Source: Flavobacterium sp. GT3R68 (GTDB taxonomy: Bacteria > Bacteroidota > Bacteroidia > Flavobacteriales > Flavobacteriaceae). Taken from it: 64,000 nt of DNA. The stretch spans positions 62,001-126,000 of the forward strand of contig NZ_VJZK01000007.1 in NCBI RefSeq assembly GCF_007109225.1, written 5' to 3'. The notes under the pieces were generated by a model. That model made no database searches. It was not told the origin of the DNA and saw only the letters and a list, made by a program, of their open reading frames with translations. The number at the start of each line of letters is the position of its first letter. Within the stretch, counting starts at the first letter, position 1. Below are positions 7,875 through 16,946 of the stretch, piece by piece. The position numbers and the translations under genes were made by a program.

Positions 7875-9845
7875 ATGTTTAAAAAATACGTTCTTCTATT
7901 GACATTATTAGTGTCAGGCCTGTCTTATGGCCAATTAGTGATAAACGAACTCGATCCGGATACGGCTTCTACCGATGTGAAAGAGTTTGTTGAAATAAAA
8001 TCCACCACACCCAATTTTTCATTGGACGGATATGTAGTGGTGTTTTTTAATGCCGGCAGTACAGCACCTTATTCCGGTACTTCAAGTTATTATGCTATTG
8101 ATCTGGATGGATTGGTCACCGATGGAAACGGTAATATCCTTATCGGTAATCTTCAGGTTTCACCTGCTGCATCTTTGATTTTTCCACAAAATACCATTCA
8201 AAATGGCCCTGATTCGGTGGCTATCTATTTAGGTAATGCTATCAATTTCCCATTGGCCACACCCGCTTCGTCTACCAATCTGATTGACGCATTAGCATAC
8301 AGCAATGGTGCTACGACGCAACCATCGACATTGATGTCGATTTTTGGAGAAACTGTTTGTTACAATGAAAATGTAAACAGTTTGGCAGCTTCGCAATCCA
8401 TTCAAAGAAAATCGGATGGAACCTATGAAGTAAAAACGCCAACACCCCGCACCAACAATGATGGGTCAGGAATTATTTACAACGGAATTGGAACTACTTT
8501 TACACCATCTGCCCCGTTAACGGAGGGACAGACCATGACTATTACTTTTACAACCGACAGCAATGTGACCTCCGATTTAAATTTTTCATTTACACTTAAT
8601 AATAGTGCTTTTAATAGTGCAGATTACACCGGAAGTTTAAATGTTACTATTCCAAACGGAACGAATACAACTTCAAAAGTAATCCAGCTTCTGAATGATG
8701 GGGTCAATGAAGGGGACGAGACCATGAGGATCACCTTAGGTACCGTTCCATCCCAATATATTATTCTGAATAATAACATTGCGGTAAGAGTCAACGATAT
8801 CAACTTTGTGGTTTCCCCTTGGGGAACTCCGTTGAATCCTACTTATGGTCAGGTTACAAGCACTGCTCCTGCAGGATATTACAGCTCTCTGGAAGGATTG
8901 GCGGGAGCAGCATTGAAACAGGCTCTTCAGGATATTATTGCTAATCCGGCGGTAGTTCATGCTCATAATTATGGCGATGTTTATGATATTTTAAATGTAG
9001 CCGATCAAAATCCGGCGAACAGTAGCCAGGTTTGGTTGATGTATGTAGAACAGCCACGCTCTAAATTGGATGTACAGTCCGATAACAGTATTGTGGGTAA
9101 ATGGAACCGGGAACATATTTATTGTCAGTCCCGTGGCGGATTTACAGATGGAACCTCTTCGACGCCGGACGGAATCAATACATGGTTGCCAACTGATGCC
9201 AATGATATTTTGACGGGTCACGGAGATGCACATCATATTCGCGCTGAAGACGGGCAGGAAAACAGTTCCCGAAATGAAAGAAACTATGGTGTTGATTATA
9301 ATGGGCCTGTAGGTTCTGCAGGCAGTTGGCGTGGGGATGTGGCACGAGGCGTATTTTATATGAGTGTCCGATACAATGCCTTGAATGTTGTCAATGGAAA
9401 TCCGCCTCAAAATCCGGATTATTATATTGGAGATTTAGCCACTTTACTAACCTGGAACATGAGCGATCCATCCGATGATTTCGAGATGAACCGAAACAAT
9501 TATATTTATACCTGGCAGGTGAATAGAAATCCATTTATCGATTATCCGAGTTTAGCCGACTATATTTGGGGAGCAAACGCTGGACAGCCTTGGTTTTCGG
9601 CATTGGGAACACATGATGCAACTGATGTGAGAATGGTTGTTTATCCGAATCCGGCAAAAGATTATATTACTGTTTCAGGGGTTGACGAAGGGTTGATAGA
9701 AATTTACAATTTAGCAGGTTCTAAATTATTCAGCAGTTCGTTTATGGGAAATACACGTTTGAATATTAATCTGGCCTCCGGACTGTATTTGGCAAAAGTG
9801 ATTTCTGGCGAAAAAACAACAATTAAAAAGATAATCGTTAAGTAA
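7875..9845 (+). CDS. Secreted endonuclease I with lamin-tail and T9SS sorting domains
   Basis: A 656-residue protein from the ATG at 7875. A further in-frame start at 7683 would add 64 residues ahead of an obvious signal peptide and is rejected. Order of domains: signal peptide (1-20, ending SYGQ), lamin-tail-like domain (about 21-165, VINELDPDT...EFVEI), a Calx-beta-like segment (DGVNEGDETMRITLG), and an endonuclease I domain with GKWNREHIYCQSR and TWLPTDAND. The C-terminus is a type IX secretion signal (YPNPAKDYITVSG to the Lys-rich end IKKIIVK). It probably degrades extracellular DNA or RNA for nutrients. A strong hairpin terminator follows. Confidence 0.92.
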   Translation: MFKKYVLLLTLLVSGLSYGQLVINELDPDTASTDVKEFVEIKSTTPNFSLDGYVVVFFNAGSTAPYSGTSSYYAIDLDGLVTDGNGNILIGNLQVSPAASLIFPQNTIQNGPDSVAIYLGNAINFPLATPASSTNLIDALAYSNGATTQPSTLMSIFGETVCYNENVNSLAASQSIQRKSDGTYEVKTPTPRTNNDGSGIIYNGIGTTFTPSAPLTEGQTMTITFTTDSNVTSDLNFSFTLNNSAFNSADYTGSLNVTIPNGTNTTSKVIQLLNDGVNEGDETMRITLGTVPSQYIILNNNIAVRVNDINFVVSPWGTPLNPTYGQVTSTAPAGYYSSLEGLAGAALKQALQDIIANPAVVHAHNYGDVYDILNVADQNPANSSQVWLMYVEQPRSKLDVQSDNSIVGKWNREHIYCQSRGGFTDGTSSTPDGINTWLPTDANDILTGHGDAHHIRAEDGQENSSRNERNYGVDYNGPVGSAGSWRGDVARGVFYMSVRYNALNVVNGNPPQNPDYYIGDLATLLTWNMSDPSDDFEMNRNNYIYTWQVNRNPFIDYPSLADYIWGANAGQPWFSALGTHDATDVRMVVYPNPAKDYITVSGVDEGLIEIYNLAGSKLFSSSFMGNTRLNINLASGLYLAKVISGEKTTIKKIIVK

Positions 9846-9870
9846 TTTTACAATAAATAGAATTATAAAA

Positions 9871-9900
9871 AAGAGCAGTTTCGTACTGCTCTTTTTTTTT
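9871..9900 (+). terminator. Hairpin terminator after the nuclease gene
   Basis: The stem AAGAGCAGT/ACTGCTCTT with a 5-nt loop is followed by ten T residues. It lies at the convergent junction with the response regulator gene. Confidence 0.9.
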
Positions 9901-10295
9901 TAATCGGATGAAGCTATTAAATGCAGATTCTCAAGAGTAACGGGTTTAGAAAAGTAATTTAAGATATCAGGAAAGGTTTTAGCTTTGTGTTTATCTTCTG
10001 CGGCAATGGAGGAACTGGCAATATAGATTGCAATTTTTTTTGTTATTTGAGGTTTAAGCCGTATCATCTCTTCCATAAATTCCCATCCGTCCATTACCGG
10101 CATGTCTATATCCAGGATAATGGCGTCAGGTAATTTCGTGATTTCGTCCAAAGAATTTTTCAAAGCCGTAATAGCATCTAGTCCATGTTGAAAAGTAGTG
10201 GGAGTTTCAAACATTTCCGACTTTTCAATAATTTTCCGTACGATTATTTTGAAAATAGGGTCGTCATCTACAACCCAGATTATCTTTTTTCTCAT
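9900..10295 (-). CDS. Single-domain response regulator
   Basis: A 131-residue receiver domain alone, with no output domain. The acidic pocket is DDDP (residues 10-13), the phospho-acceptor is Asp62 in ILDIDMPVMDG, the switch Ser lies in IASSS, and the conserved Lys is in FSKPV. Its start codon overlaps the stop of the upstream histidine kinase (ATG at 10293-10295), so the two are translationally coupled and are very likely a cognate pair. Output must pass to another protein, for example by phosphotransfer or protein-protein contact. Confidence 0.9.
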   Translation of the reverse strand: MRKKIIWVVDDDPIFKIIVRKIIEKSEMFETPTTFQHGLDAITALKNSLDEITKLPDAIILDIDMPVMDGWEFMEEMIRLKPQITKKIAIYIASSSIAAEDKHKAKTFPDILNYFSKPVTLENLHLIASSD

Positions 10296-13135
10296 CTGAT
10301 ATATATTTTAAAAGTAGTGCCTGCGTTAACTTCACTTTTTACACTGATGTTTCCACCCATGGCATCAATTTGATTTTTTGTAATAAATAGTCCGATACCT
10401 CTTGAATCCGGATGATCGCTGAACGTTTTATACATTCCGAAAATTTTATCCGCGTTCTTTTTCATGTCAATACCAATTCCGTTATCTGAAACCTCAAGAA
10501 TGTGTCCTTCATTTTTCTTGTACCATTTAATCTCAATCACGGGCTTGCGATCGGGACTGCTGTACCGTATGGCATTAGAAATAAGGTTCAGCAGGATGCT
10601 TTCCAGATATGCGGCGTTATAGGTTAACGTATCCTCGTCGTCGACATTGGTTATGATGGTAACATCTTTTAACGCAATCTGTTCCGACAGGATATTTTTT
10701 ATCTTTTCAATATAGCTTTTCAAATGTACCGTTTCGGATATCAGGCTAATATTTGTTTGAATATTAACCACCTCATTCAGGTTATTCATAGTTTCATTTA
10801 ATGAAACAGACACCGTTTTTAGTAGCTTAATCATTTGCAATGTTTCTTCCTCAGATTCCGAACCTTCTATTAAATCGATGATGGATTCAATGTTACTGGT
10901 ATGGGAACGTAAATTATGTGAAACGATATAGGAGAAATTCAATAGCCGCTTGTTTTGTTCTGTGACCAAATAAAAAGAATTGTTCAGATCCTTTTCCGCT
11001 TCTTTGGTTTTGGTAATATCAATCATAATTCCACGAAGACTGACCGGCCTGTTGTTTTCAAAAACGACATTGATAATTTCCCGGACCCAAACGATGTTAC
11101 CATCTTTAGTAATCATCCGGTATTCGGAATCCTCATGCTCATTGTCATTAACTATATTTCGGAATGCGGTGACCACAGCTTCCTTGTCATCAGGATGGAT
11201 ATGGTTTTCCCAAAAGTTAATATCCGACATCCATTCGGATGGTGTATAACCTAAAATATCTTCTACTTTTTTACTGATGAAGGTCAGTTCCAAAGTATAA
11301 TAATTGCATTCCCAAACAATTCCATCAATGGAATTCACCAAATCTCTAATCTTATTTTGGGAATTTAGGATTATTTTTTCATTTATTTTTCGGACGGTGA
11401 TATCTTCAGTAGAAACAATAATGCGTTCTAATGTTTCTTCATAACCGCGAATAACATTCCATCTCAAATCGATATCCCGATATTGACCTTCAGCGGTTTT
11501 AACGCGGGAATCCATAATGAATTTCTTTTCACCTTTGCATATTGCCATCAAAATTTTGACGAAATCAGTTGCAGAATCTTTATCCAGAAGCGCTGAAAGG
11601 CTTTTTGTCAATTCATTTTTGCTTCCAATTTTATGAAGCCGCAGGCATTCATAATTGACATCGATTACGTTTACCAAAGAAATGCAATTGCTGACAACCT
11701 CCGGATGTTCATACAGATAATTGGCGACCACTTTAGGATCTTTGCCCATCAGATTAAGTTCATCCAGATACTTTTTAACTTCTGAGAAATCCTGCTCCCA
11801 CAATGGAATAGGAGAGTCATCAAATAAACTTTTAAATCGTACTTCACTTTTTTTAATCAAATCTTCGGCCTGTTTCCGAAGTGTAATATCCTCAACAATT
11901 GATATGTGTGTGGTAGGTGTTTCATTGATTTTCCATAACGGGGAAACAAAGAGATTAACCCAAATAATTTCGCCGTTTTTGGTTACATATCGTTTCTCCA
12001 TCGAAAACTCCCTTATTTTGCCGGCTTTAAGGTCTTCCATAAATCCTAAATCTTCATCAAGATCATCAGCATATGTTATAGATTGGAAGTTTTTCTCTTT
12101 CATTTCCTCCTGAGAGTATCCGAGTAATTTGCAATATTGTTTATTGATTTCTATAAAGACGCCGGTTTCCGTATCGACGTGGCCAATACCCACAGCAGCC
12201 TGATCAAAAATAGTTTTAAACTTAATTTCACTATTTAGAAGTTTTGATGCCTGGTTGTGTATCAATCGTTGCAATTCGGCTGGTTTTCGTAAAAGCGTAG
12301 TTGTGAAAACCCCTAAAAGGATAGCAATTACCAAAGATAAAATAGCGGGAATTAACATGAACAAATGAAGTGTGTATGCCTTTTTTATGATCAGGTATAA
12401 TTTCCAGTCTCCATCAGGAATATGAGTGGATATAAAATATTTACCAGTAAAATCCCTTTTATCAGGAAGAAAAAACTCTTCTTCGCCGGTAACAGGATTT
12501 TGTTTGGAAAATTGGAAATAATATTTGGATTGGTCTATGGATTTAATTCCGGCGGAATCTAAAAATTCATCCAATTTTATAACTACTGCAGAGAACCCCC
12601 AAAATCTGTTATTTTTGTAAACCGGAAGTCTTCCGACAATCCCTAATCCCCCTTGTTTTAATTCGAAAGGCCCTGCGAAATACATTTTTTGGTTTTTAAC
12701 GGACCGTAAGGCTTCTACCTTTAGGATTGGTGACTTCAGAATATTTAAACCCATTGCGGCTTCATTACCTTCCATCGGATAGATGTATGATATAACTCCG
12801 TTAGGAACCAGCTGGACGGCCTTAATAGTCGGATTGGAAGCTACAAGTTTGGCTCCAATATGATTAAAATCTTCAGGAACGCCTTTGTCATTTAAAGTAA
12901 GAGCGAGGGTTAGGGTCGTGGTATAGCAGTTTTTGAGGGATTGGTCAATGTTTTGTTCGACAACGGTAAGAATGTTACTCATTTCCCGTTTCTCATTTTC
13001 TTTCACAATGTGATAGCGCTGATAGACAATGAAAACACCCACAAGGCAAAGGATCAGGAAAACTAGGAAACCTGAATATCTAGGTCTCTTGAAGAACCAA
13101 TCGAAAGCTTTTGACAATTTTTTTTTAGATTCCAT
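10292..13135 (-). CDS. CHASE/multi-PAS sensor histidine kinase
   Basis: A 947-residue membrane kinase. An alternative start at 13180 adds 15 residues; the ATG at 13133-13135 is preferred because it gives the usual short basic N-terminus before TM1. Order: TM1 (about 18-38), a CHASE-type periplasmic sensor (about 50-250), TM2 (about 260-285), then three or four PAS/PAC modules (about 310-700, with typical WVNLFVSPL and WVREIINVVF segments). HisKA-like (SYIVSHNLRSH) and HATPase_c domains follow (NLISNAIRYS, DNGIGID, RGIGLFITK). CHASE domains sense small extracellular ligands. It is coupled to the single-domain receiver at 9900-10295. The stimulus is unknown. Confidence 0.9.
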   Translation of the reverse strand: MESKKKLSKAFDWFFKRPRYSGFLVFLILCLVGVFIVYQRYHIVKENEKREMSNILTVVEQNIDQSLKNCYTTTLTLALTLNDKGVPEDFNHIGAKLVASNPTIKAVQLVPNGVISYIYPMEGNEAAMGLNILKSPILKVEALRSVKNQKMYFAGPFELKQGGLGIVGRLPVYKNNRFWGFSAVVIKLDEFLDSAGIKSIDQSKYYFQFSKQNPVTGEEEFFLPDKRDFTGKYFISTHIPDGDWKLYLIIKKAYTLHLFMLIPAILSLVIAILLGVFTTTLLRKPAELQRLIHNQASKLLNSEIKFKTIFDQAAVGIGHVDTETGVFIEINKQYCKLLGYSQEEMKEKNFQSITYADDLDEDLGFMEDLKAGKIREFSMEKRYVTKNGEIIWVNLFVSPLWKINETPTTHISIVEDITLRKQAEDLIKKSEVRFKSLFDDSPIPLWEQDFSEVKKYLDELNLMGKDPKVVANYLYEHPEVVSNCISLVNVIDVNYECLRLHKIGSKNELTKSLSALLDKDSATDFVKILMAICKGEKKFIMDSRVKTAEGQYRDIDLRWNVIRGYEETLERIIVSTEDITVRKINEKIILNSQNKIRDLVNSIDGIVWECNYYTLELTFISKKVEDILGYTPSEWMSDINFWENHIHPDDKEAVVTAFRNIVNDNEHEDSEYRMITKDGNIVWVREIINVVFENNRPVSLRGIMIDITKTKEAEKDLNNSFYLVTEQNKRLLNFSYIVSHNLRSHTSNIESIIDLIEGSESEEETLQMIKLLKTVSVSLNETMNNLNEVVNIQTNISLISETVHLKSYIEKIKNILSEQIALKDVTIITNVDDEDTLTYNAAYLESILLNLISNAIRYSSPDRKPVIEIKWYKKNEGHILEVSDNGIGIDMKKNADKIFGMYKTFSDHPDSRGIGLFITKNQIDAMGGNISVKSEVNAGTTFKIYIR

Positions 13136-13251
13136 TATCTTGTATGACAGGCTTAGGGAAACACTTCGTTTTAAAGCCATAAATATAAGAAATATGTAGC
13201 AGAAAGTCGTATCTATATTCGGGAAGTTTCCGTCTTTAACAGGATTTTCAT

Positions 13252-13259
13252 TAACTTTG
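13252..13259 (+). promoter_or_regulatory. TAACTTTG -7 box of the 13316 gene
   Basis: An exact TAnnTTTG match 56 nt upstream of the ATG at 13316, in the divergent gap with the histidine kinase. No clear -33 TTG is seen. Confidence 0.4.
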
Positions 13260-13315
13260 TTGTTTAAAGAGGTATTGCTAAACCATTAATTAAAGCACGC
13301 CTTTGTTTTTTGAAT

Positions 13316-13879
13316 ATGGAAAAAAAATACAATGTAAAACCCAATTCTTTTAAAAATACCTTCTGTGTTTTTAAAGAAATGGATTCCGCCGAATTGGAAG
13401 GTAAGGAATACTCTTATGTAAGCAAGTCGGGCAGTGCCTATTATTTTACCAAATCGGGCATGTATCGGTATTCCAATCACTGGGGAAGGCTGGCCAACAG
13501 CAAATGGAGGCTCGAGCCAATGGTTCCGGAAACGGCATCCAAATTCAAAATGGGTTTTGCGTTCTGGACCGAATTTTATCCTGATAATGCGGTTGATGAG
13601 TTGTATTATATCGAAGCTGATTATAAAAACAATACGGTCAATTACCAACACCGAAAAAATCCGAAGTATGATAAAAAAGCTATCCTTCGCACCAGTTTGG
13701 ATACTACCAAAAGAATCAAACAAATCCGGAACCTGCAGCAATTAACGTCATGGGCGAGGTATTTTGATGAAGATGATATTGATGACTTGCGTCAAAAAAT
13801 AATAGATGAACTTATATATACCAATAAGACCTTAGACCAAATCAAACGGGAAATCCAGCACCTCAGCGACGCGAACTGA
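13316..13879 (+). CDS. Hypothetical cytoplasmic protein
   Basis: A 187-residue protein from the ATG at 13316; a TTG two codons upstream is less likely. It is rich in aromatic and charged residues (SAYYFTKSGMYRYSNHWGR), has no signal peptide or membrane helix, and ends in a predicted helical region (DDIDDLRQKIIDELIYTNK). I do not recognise the family. It starts a run of small co-directional genes (13905, 14075, 14292, 14707) that may be one transcript. Coding is supported by the codon pattern and the intact length. Confidence 0.65.
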   Translation: MEKKYNVKPNSFKNTFCVFKEMDSAELEGKEYSYVSKSGSAYYFTKSGMYRYSNHWGRLANSKWRLEPMVPETASKFKMGFAFWTEFYPDNAVDELYYIEADYKNNTVNYQHRKNPKYDKKAILRTSLDTTKRIKQIRNLQQLTSWARYFDEDDIDDLRQKIIDELIYTNKTLDQIKREIQHLSDAN

Positions 13880-13904
13880 CGAAGTAATCTTAAAACAGAA
13901 CCCC

Positions 13905-14054
13905 ATGAGCAGAAATACTGAAAAAAATATCAAAAAGCATAATGATAAGCTGCACAAAGAGCAGGCTAAAGTCAAAAATGCGGCTATTCTCCGAAAGGAA
14001 AAACTAAAAGAAATCGTCCGGAAATTCAACGAAAATAACCCTCCCAAAGACTAA
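13905..14054 (+). CDS. Small basic helical protein (49 residues)
   Basis: ATG at 13905 to TAA at 14052-14054. The product is very Lys/Asn/Glu-rich (HNDKLHKEQAKVKNAAILRK) and is predicted to be a single amphipathic helix. It fills the gap between the 13316 and 14075 genes in the same direction, 25 nt after one stop and 20 nt before the next start, as expected inside an operon. Function unknown. Confidence 0.55.
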   Translation: MSRNTEKNIKKHNDKLHKEQAKVKNAAILRKEKLKEIVRKFNENNPPKD

Positions 14055-14074
14055 AACACTAAATTACAGAAATT

Positions 14075-14314
14075 ATGCAAAACAATAAATTCACTGCGAT
14101 AAAAGGCAGAGTTCAGGAAATAATTGATTTGATTGCGAACAAGCAAAATAAGGAAGCCAACAACCTGCTTGCTAATGTAAGTGGAGAACTGGACGAGCTA
14201 TTGGATTTCTCGGAAGAGAATGATGACCTGATGGAAATCAGTCGGTATCAGGTGTTGCTGAATCAACTGCATCAAAAGATTAACTTCACCAATGAATGCA
14301 ATGAGTTATTCTAA
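14075..14314 (+). CDS. Small helical protein (79 residues)
   Basis: A 79-residue acidic, all-helical protein with a heptad-like pattern (IKGRVQEIIDLIANKQNKE) and no recognisable domain. Its last 23 bases overlap the start of the YchJ-like gene, implying translational coupling. Cytoplasmic; function unknown. Confidence 0.6.
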   Translation: MQNNKFTAIKGRVQEIIDLIANKQNKEANNLLANVSGELDELLDFSEENDDLMEISRYQVLLNQLHQKINFTNECNELF

Positions 14315-14684
14315 AACGTGTTACTGTGGTTCGGCTGCAATGTTCAATGAATGTTGTGAGCCGTTTATCAACGGAATCCGGAAAGCACCCACGGCGGAAA
14401 CATTAATGCGTTCCCGATATTCGGCGTATGCCACCCATGCGATTGATTATCTGATGGAAACCACCCATCCCTTGCAAAGGAAGTATTATTCGAAATCTGA
14501 AATCAAGCAATGGGCAACGAGTAATATCTGGATACAGTTGAAAGTTATTTCCGCCACGGAAGATACGGTGGAATTCCAGGCATATTTTACAGATGGAAGC
14601 GGGAAGGAGCAAATGCATCACGAAAAATCTGCATTTGCATTTGAAAACGGAAGCTGGTTTTATGTCGACGGTCAATTTTATTAA
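14292..14684 (+). CDS. YchJ-like SEC-C motif protein
   Basis: A 130-residue protein; an ATG at 14301 (MSYSKTCYCGS) is equally good and fits the family start better. The N-terminus carries the SEC-C zinc motif CYCGSAAMFNECC, followed by a YchJ (UPF0225)/NTF2-like domain with APTAETLMRSRYSAY and the late WFYVDGQFY. It probably binds zinc through the Cys cluster. The biological role of YchJ is not established. Confidence 0.85.
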   Translation: MNAMSYSKTCYCGSAAMFNECCEPFINGIRKAPTAETLMRSRYSAYATHAIDYLMETTHPLQRKYYSKSEIKQWATSNIWIQLKVISATEDTVEFQAYFTDGSGKEQMHHEKSAFAFENGSWFYVDGQFY

Positions 14685-14706
14685 AGTTCACTAAAACAAC
14701 TACAAG

Positions 14707-15279
14707 ATGCCGATAGCCAACCAATATGACAAGAATATCTTTTGCCTTGAAGGCGATTGGGAATCGGATTTGCGTGAAAAAAGTTCGGTGCAGAGCGCTT
14801 TGCAATTGCTGGAGGCCAACCTGGTGATTGATACCATTTACAAAAGCTGCTGTACATATGAGGAATTTTGCAGCAGGCTCCATACTTTGCTTAACGACAA
14901 GAGAGCGTATAAGAAATACACCATCATCTATCTGGCCTTTCACGGAAGGAAAAACAAAATCCAGATTGGGGATGAAGATTATTCGTTAGATCAGATTGGA
15001 CATGAATTCGAGAATCAGCTGGCGGACAGGATCATCCATTTCGGGAGTTGTAAAACCCTTTTTATTGAAGAAGACAAAGCTAAAGAGTTCCTGAAGAAAA
15101 CCGGAGCTTTAGCATTGTCGGGATATGCCCGGAATATAGATTTTATCTCGAGTACCGTATTCGACATTTTATACTTTGAGATGTGCCAGAATTATGTGGA
15201 GATTGACGCTATTGAACGAAATATGTTCAAGAATTATGGTGGATTGTGTGAAGAGTTGGATTTTAAAATTTATTATTGA
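14707..15279 (+). CDS. Caspase/CHAT-like protein (resembles DUF6642)
   Basis: A 190-residue protein with a pattern expected of a caspase-hemoglobinase fold: a beta strand ending in His79 (YLAFHGRKNKIQIG) and a second strand ending in Cys115 (IIHFGSCKTL), followed by LALSGYARNIDFISST. The spacing of the His and Cys fits the catalytic dyad of CHAT/caspase-like peptidases. I recall a family, DUF6642, of this shape but cannot confirm membership. No substrate-recognition domain is attached. It closes a run of small genes, 22 nt after the YchJ-like gene. Confidence 0.6.
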   Translation: MPIANQYDKNIFCLEGDWESDLREKSSVQSALQLLEANLVIDTIYKSCCTYEEFCSRLHTLLNDKRAYKKYTIIYLAFHGRKNKIQIGDEDYSLDQIGHEFENQLADRIIHFGSCKTLFIEEDKAKEFLKKTGALALSGYARNIDFISSTVFDILYFEMCQNYVEIDAIERNMFKNYGGLCEELDFKIYY

Positions 15280-15284
15280 TTCCC

Positions 15285-15303
15285 AGTCCAGAAGGACTTT
15301 TTA
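15285..15303. terminator. Weak bidirectional terminator
   Basis: AGTCC/GGACT with an AGAA loop and a following T run, located between two convergent stops. The stem is only 5 bp, so confidence is limited. Confidence 0.45.
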
Positions 15304-15304
15304 A

Positions 15305-15826
15305 TTATAGCGGTAATCTAAAACCATATACCGGAAGTTCTCCCTGCATGAAGTCCAAATCTTCGGATCTTTTGAACCCCATATTCTCATACATACCCCA
15401 AGCGGTTTGCATTGCTTTGGTGCTGTGAATGATCATCTGGACTAAGTTGTTTTCTTTCGCTTTACGGATGCACTCGTTGGTCAACAATTTGCCAATTCCT
15501 TCTCCCCTGAAAAAAGACTCTACTGCCAGCAACCGGAAACCAGCTGCATTCTGTTCTTGGGTAGCAATCCCACCCGAACCGTAATACTGCATGTCGCCAA
15601 AATACACGACTGCTCCGGCGATATCATTCTCGGGGGAAACCGCTACCAGTAATTCCGTTGTGGGATTGTTTAAAACCGTCTCGATATTCGCCAGCATGTT
15701 GTAATAATTGGGTTGTACGGCGGGTTTTGGGAAACCGTCTAACTGCGAATAGACATTGACTAAGAGTTGGCCGATTGTTTCGTATTCTTCCGGATGGGCG
15801 TTTCTTATGATAAAGTGCTGGTTCAT
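15305..15826 (-). CDS. GNAT-family N-acetyltransferase
   Basis: A 173-residue GNAT protein. The acetyl-CoA-binding motif A is RLLAVESFFRGEGIGKLLTNECI (R/Q-x-x-G-x-G/A form GEGIGKLL), followed by the helix KENNLVQMIIHSTKAMQTAWGMYENMGF, where Y-x-x-MGF is the usual motif B. The length is typical and the protein cytoplasmic. The substrate cannot be predicted. It is monocistronic and convergent with the CHAT-like gene. Confidence 0.88.
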   Translation of the reverse strand: MNQHFIIRNAHPEEYETIGQLLVNVYSQLDGFPKPAVQPNYYNMLANIETVLNNPTTELLVAVSPENDIAGAVVYFGDMQYYGSGGIATQEQNAAGFRLLAVESFFRGEGIGKLLTNECIRKAKENNLVQMIIHSTKAMQTAWGMYENMGFKRSEDLDFMQGELPVYGFRLPL

Positions 15827-16231
15827 TGTTGCAGTGTTTAGGAGTTATTTGGGATCAGGAATAACATCAGTAAGGTTAAATGTTTTACTTTCATCGTTTT
15901 GAAGATTGAGATGTAAAGCTACATTTTAAGGCTATGAAAAGCAAATCGATGAATCTGATTGTATTATATTCTTCAAAAGTAATGAGCTGGTTCACGAAGT
16001 GCTGGTTACCCAAAATACCCTGATCAGCGTCACGGGGTGGCTCAAGTGATTAACGGCCCTCTTTTTCCATTATCCGAAAAATATAATTACCGTTTAAAAT
16101 GCTACCGGATCAGGCCGGCTGTGCAGTATTACACTTACGCGCTGTCGTTCTGCTCACATTTCTGCGTTTCGATTTCGACTGTTTAATTGACATCTGATTT
16201 AGTTTTACTTTTCACTTATAGTTATTATAAC
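15827..16231. other. Gene-free stretch, possibly degraded sequence
   Basis: About 400 bp with no ORF above 30 codons that makes sense. GC is patchy: a GC-richer block (16000-16180) lies within AT-rich flanks, which would fit a decayed gene, but I recognise no protein in any frame. Confidence 0.35.
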
Positions 16232-16239
16232 TACCTTTG
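16232..16239 (+). promoter_or_regulatory. TACCTTTG -7 box of the lipocalin-like lipoprotein
   Basis: An exact TAnnTTTG match 28 nt upstream of the ATG at 16268. Confidence 0.5.
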
Positions 16240-16267
16240 AATAAGGTAATTATAAATAAAAAAAGCT

Positions 16268-16909
16268 ATGAAAAATTTACTTAAATTACCAATATTCATA
16301 TTGTATTTATTAGTATTGGTTGCATGTTCAGAAGATCCTTCGACACAATTTCAAGGACCTGTAGATAACGGCGGTAACACAGGTGGTGGCAATACAGGTG
16401 GTGGCAATACAGGCGGCGATAACACAGGTGGCGGTAACACAGGTGGTTTTCCGACAGGAAATAATGTATATTTTGGATTTTTGGATGGTGAGGGCAGTTC
16501 TACTACTTATATTGACATGCCGGTAGAAAGTTCCCCCGAAAATTTACTGGTGGGCAGATGGAAAATCATAAAAATAGGATTTGATGAAAATAATGATGGG
16601 AATATAAAGTATTCTAATTATGCTGATTTTAAACATGCAGATTGCGGTCTGAGTTTTTTACAATTCAATAATCGGGTAGTTTTTGAAAACAGCTATTACA
16701 TGACTGATAGTGGTATTTGTACTCTTTATGCAGAGACGGATGATTGGGAGATAGTGGAAGGGAACCGACTTAAAATATATGTTTATGATAATATATATAT
16801 TATTAAAGTAACCGATACTGAATTGGTTTTAAAATACGACTGGAATTTTGAAAATTCCCTCTACGGACCAGCGCAGGTGTACTATTATTATGAAAGGATT
16901 CTTAATTAA
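16268..16909 (+). CDS. Lipocalin-like lipoprotein with Gly/Asn repeat linker
   Basis: A 213-residue lipoprotein. The lipobox LVLVACS gives the acylated Cys at residue 19. Residues about 34-60 are a flexible GGGNT-type linker encoded by a 15-bp tandem repeat. The C-terminal about 135 residues start with LLVGRWKIIKIGFDENNDG and form a lipocalin-like beta barrel with a Cys pair (HADCGLSF and SGICTLY) that could form a disulfide. Such proteins are exported to the cell surface or periplasm in Bacteroidota. Ligand unknown. Confidence 0.75.
   Translation: MKNLLKLPIFILYLLVLVACSEDPSTQFQGPVDNGGNTGGGNTGGGNTGGDNTGGGNTGGFPTGNNVYFGFLDGEGSSTTYIDMPVESSPENLLVGRWKIIKIGFDENNDGNIKYSNYADFKHADCGLSFLQFNNRVVFENSYYMTDSGICTLYAETDDWEIVEGNRLKIYVYDNIYIIKVTDTELVLKYDWNFENSLYGPAQVYYYYERILN
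16370..16444 (+). repeat. Five 15-bp tandem repeats in the lipoprotein linker
   Basis: Units of the form GGYGGYAAYACAGGY at 16370, 16385, 16400, 16415 and 16430 encode G-G-N-T-G. The unit length is a multiple of three, so changes in copy number would alter linker length without a frameshift. Confidence 0.9.
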
Positions 16910-16946
16910 ATCCAACATATACCTTTTTCGCAAAGAATCAAAGATT

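Noticed and set aside
15934..16023. 30-codon ORF in the gap after the GNAT gene
   Set aside because: No homology pattern, no promoter and no signal; the surrounding sequence looks degraded.
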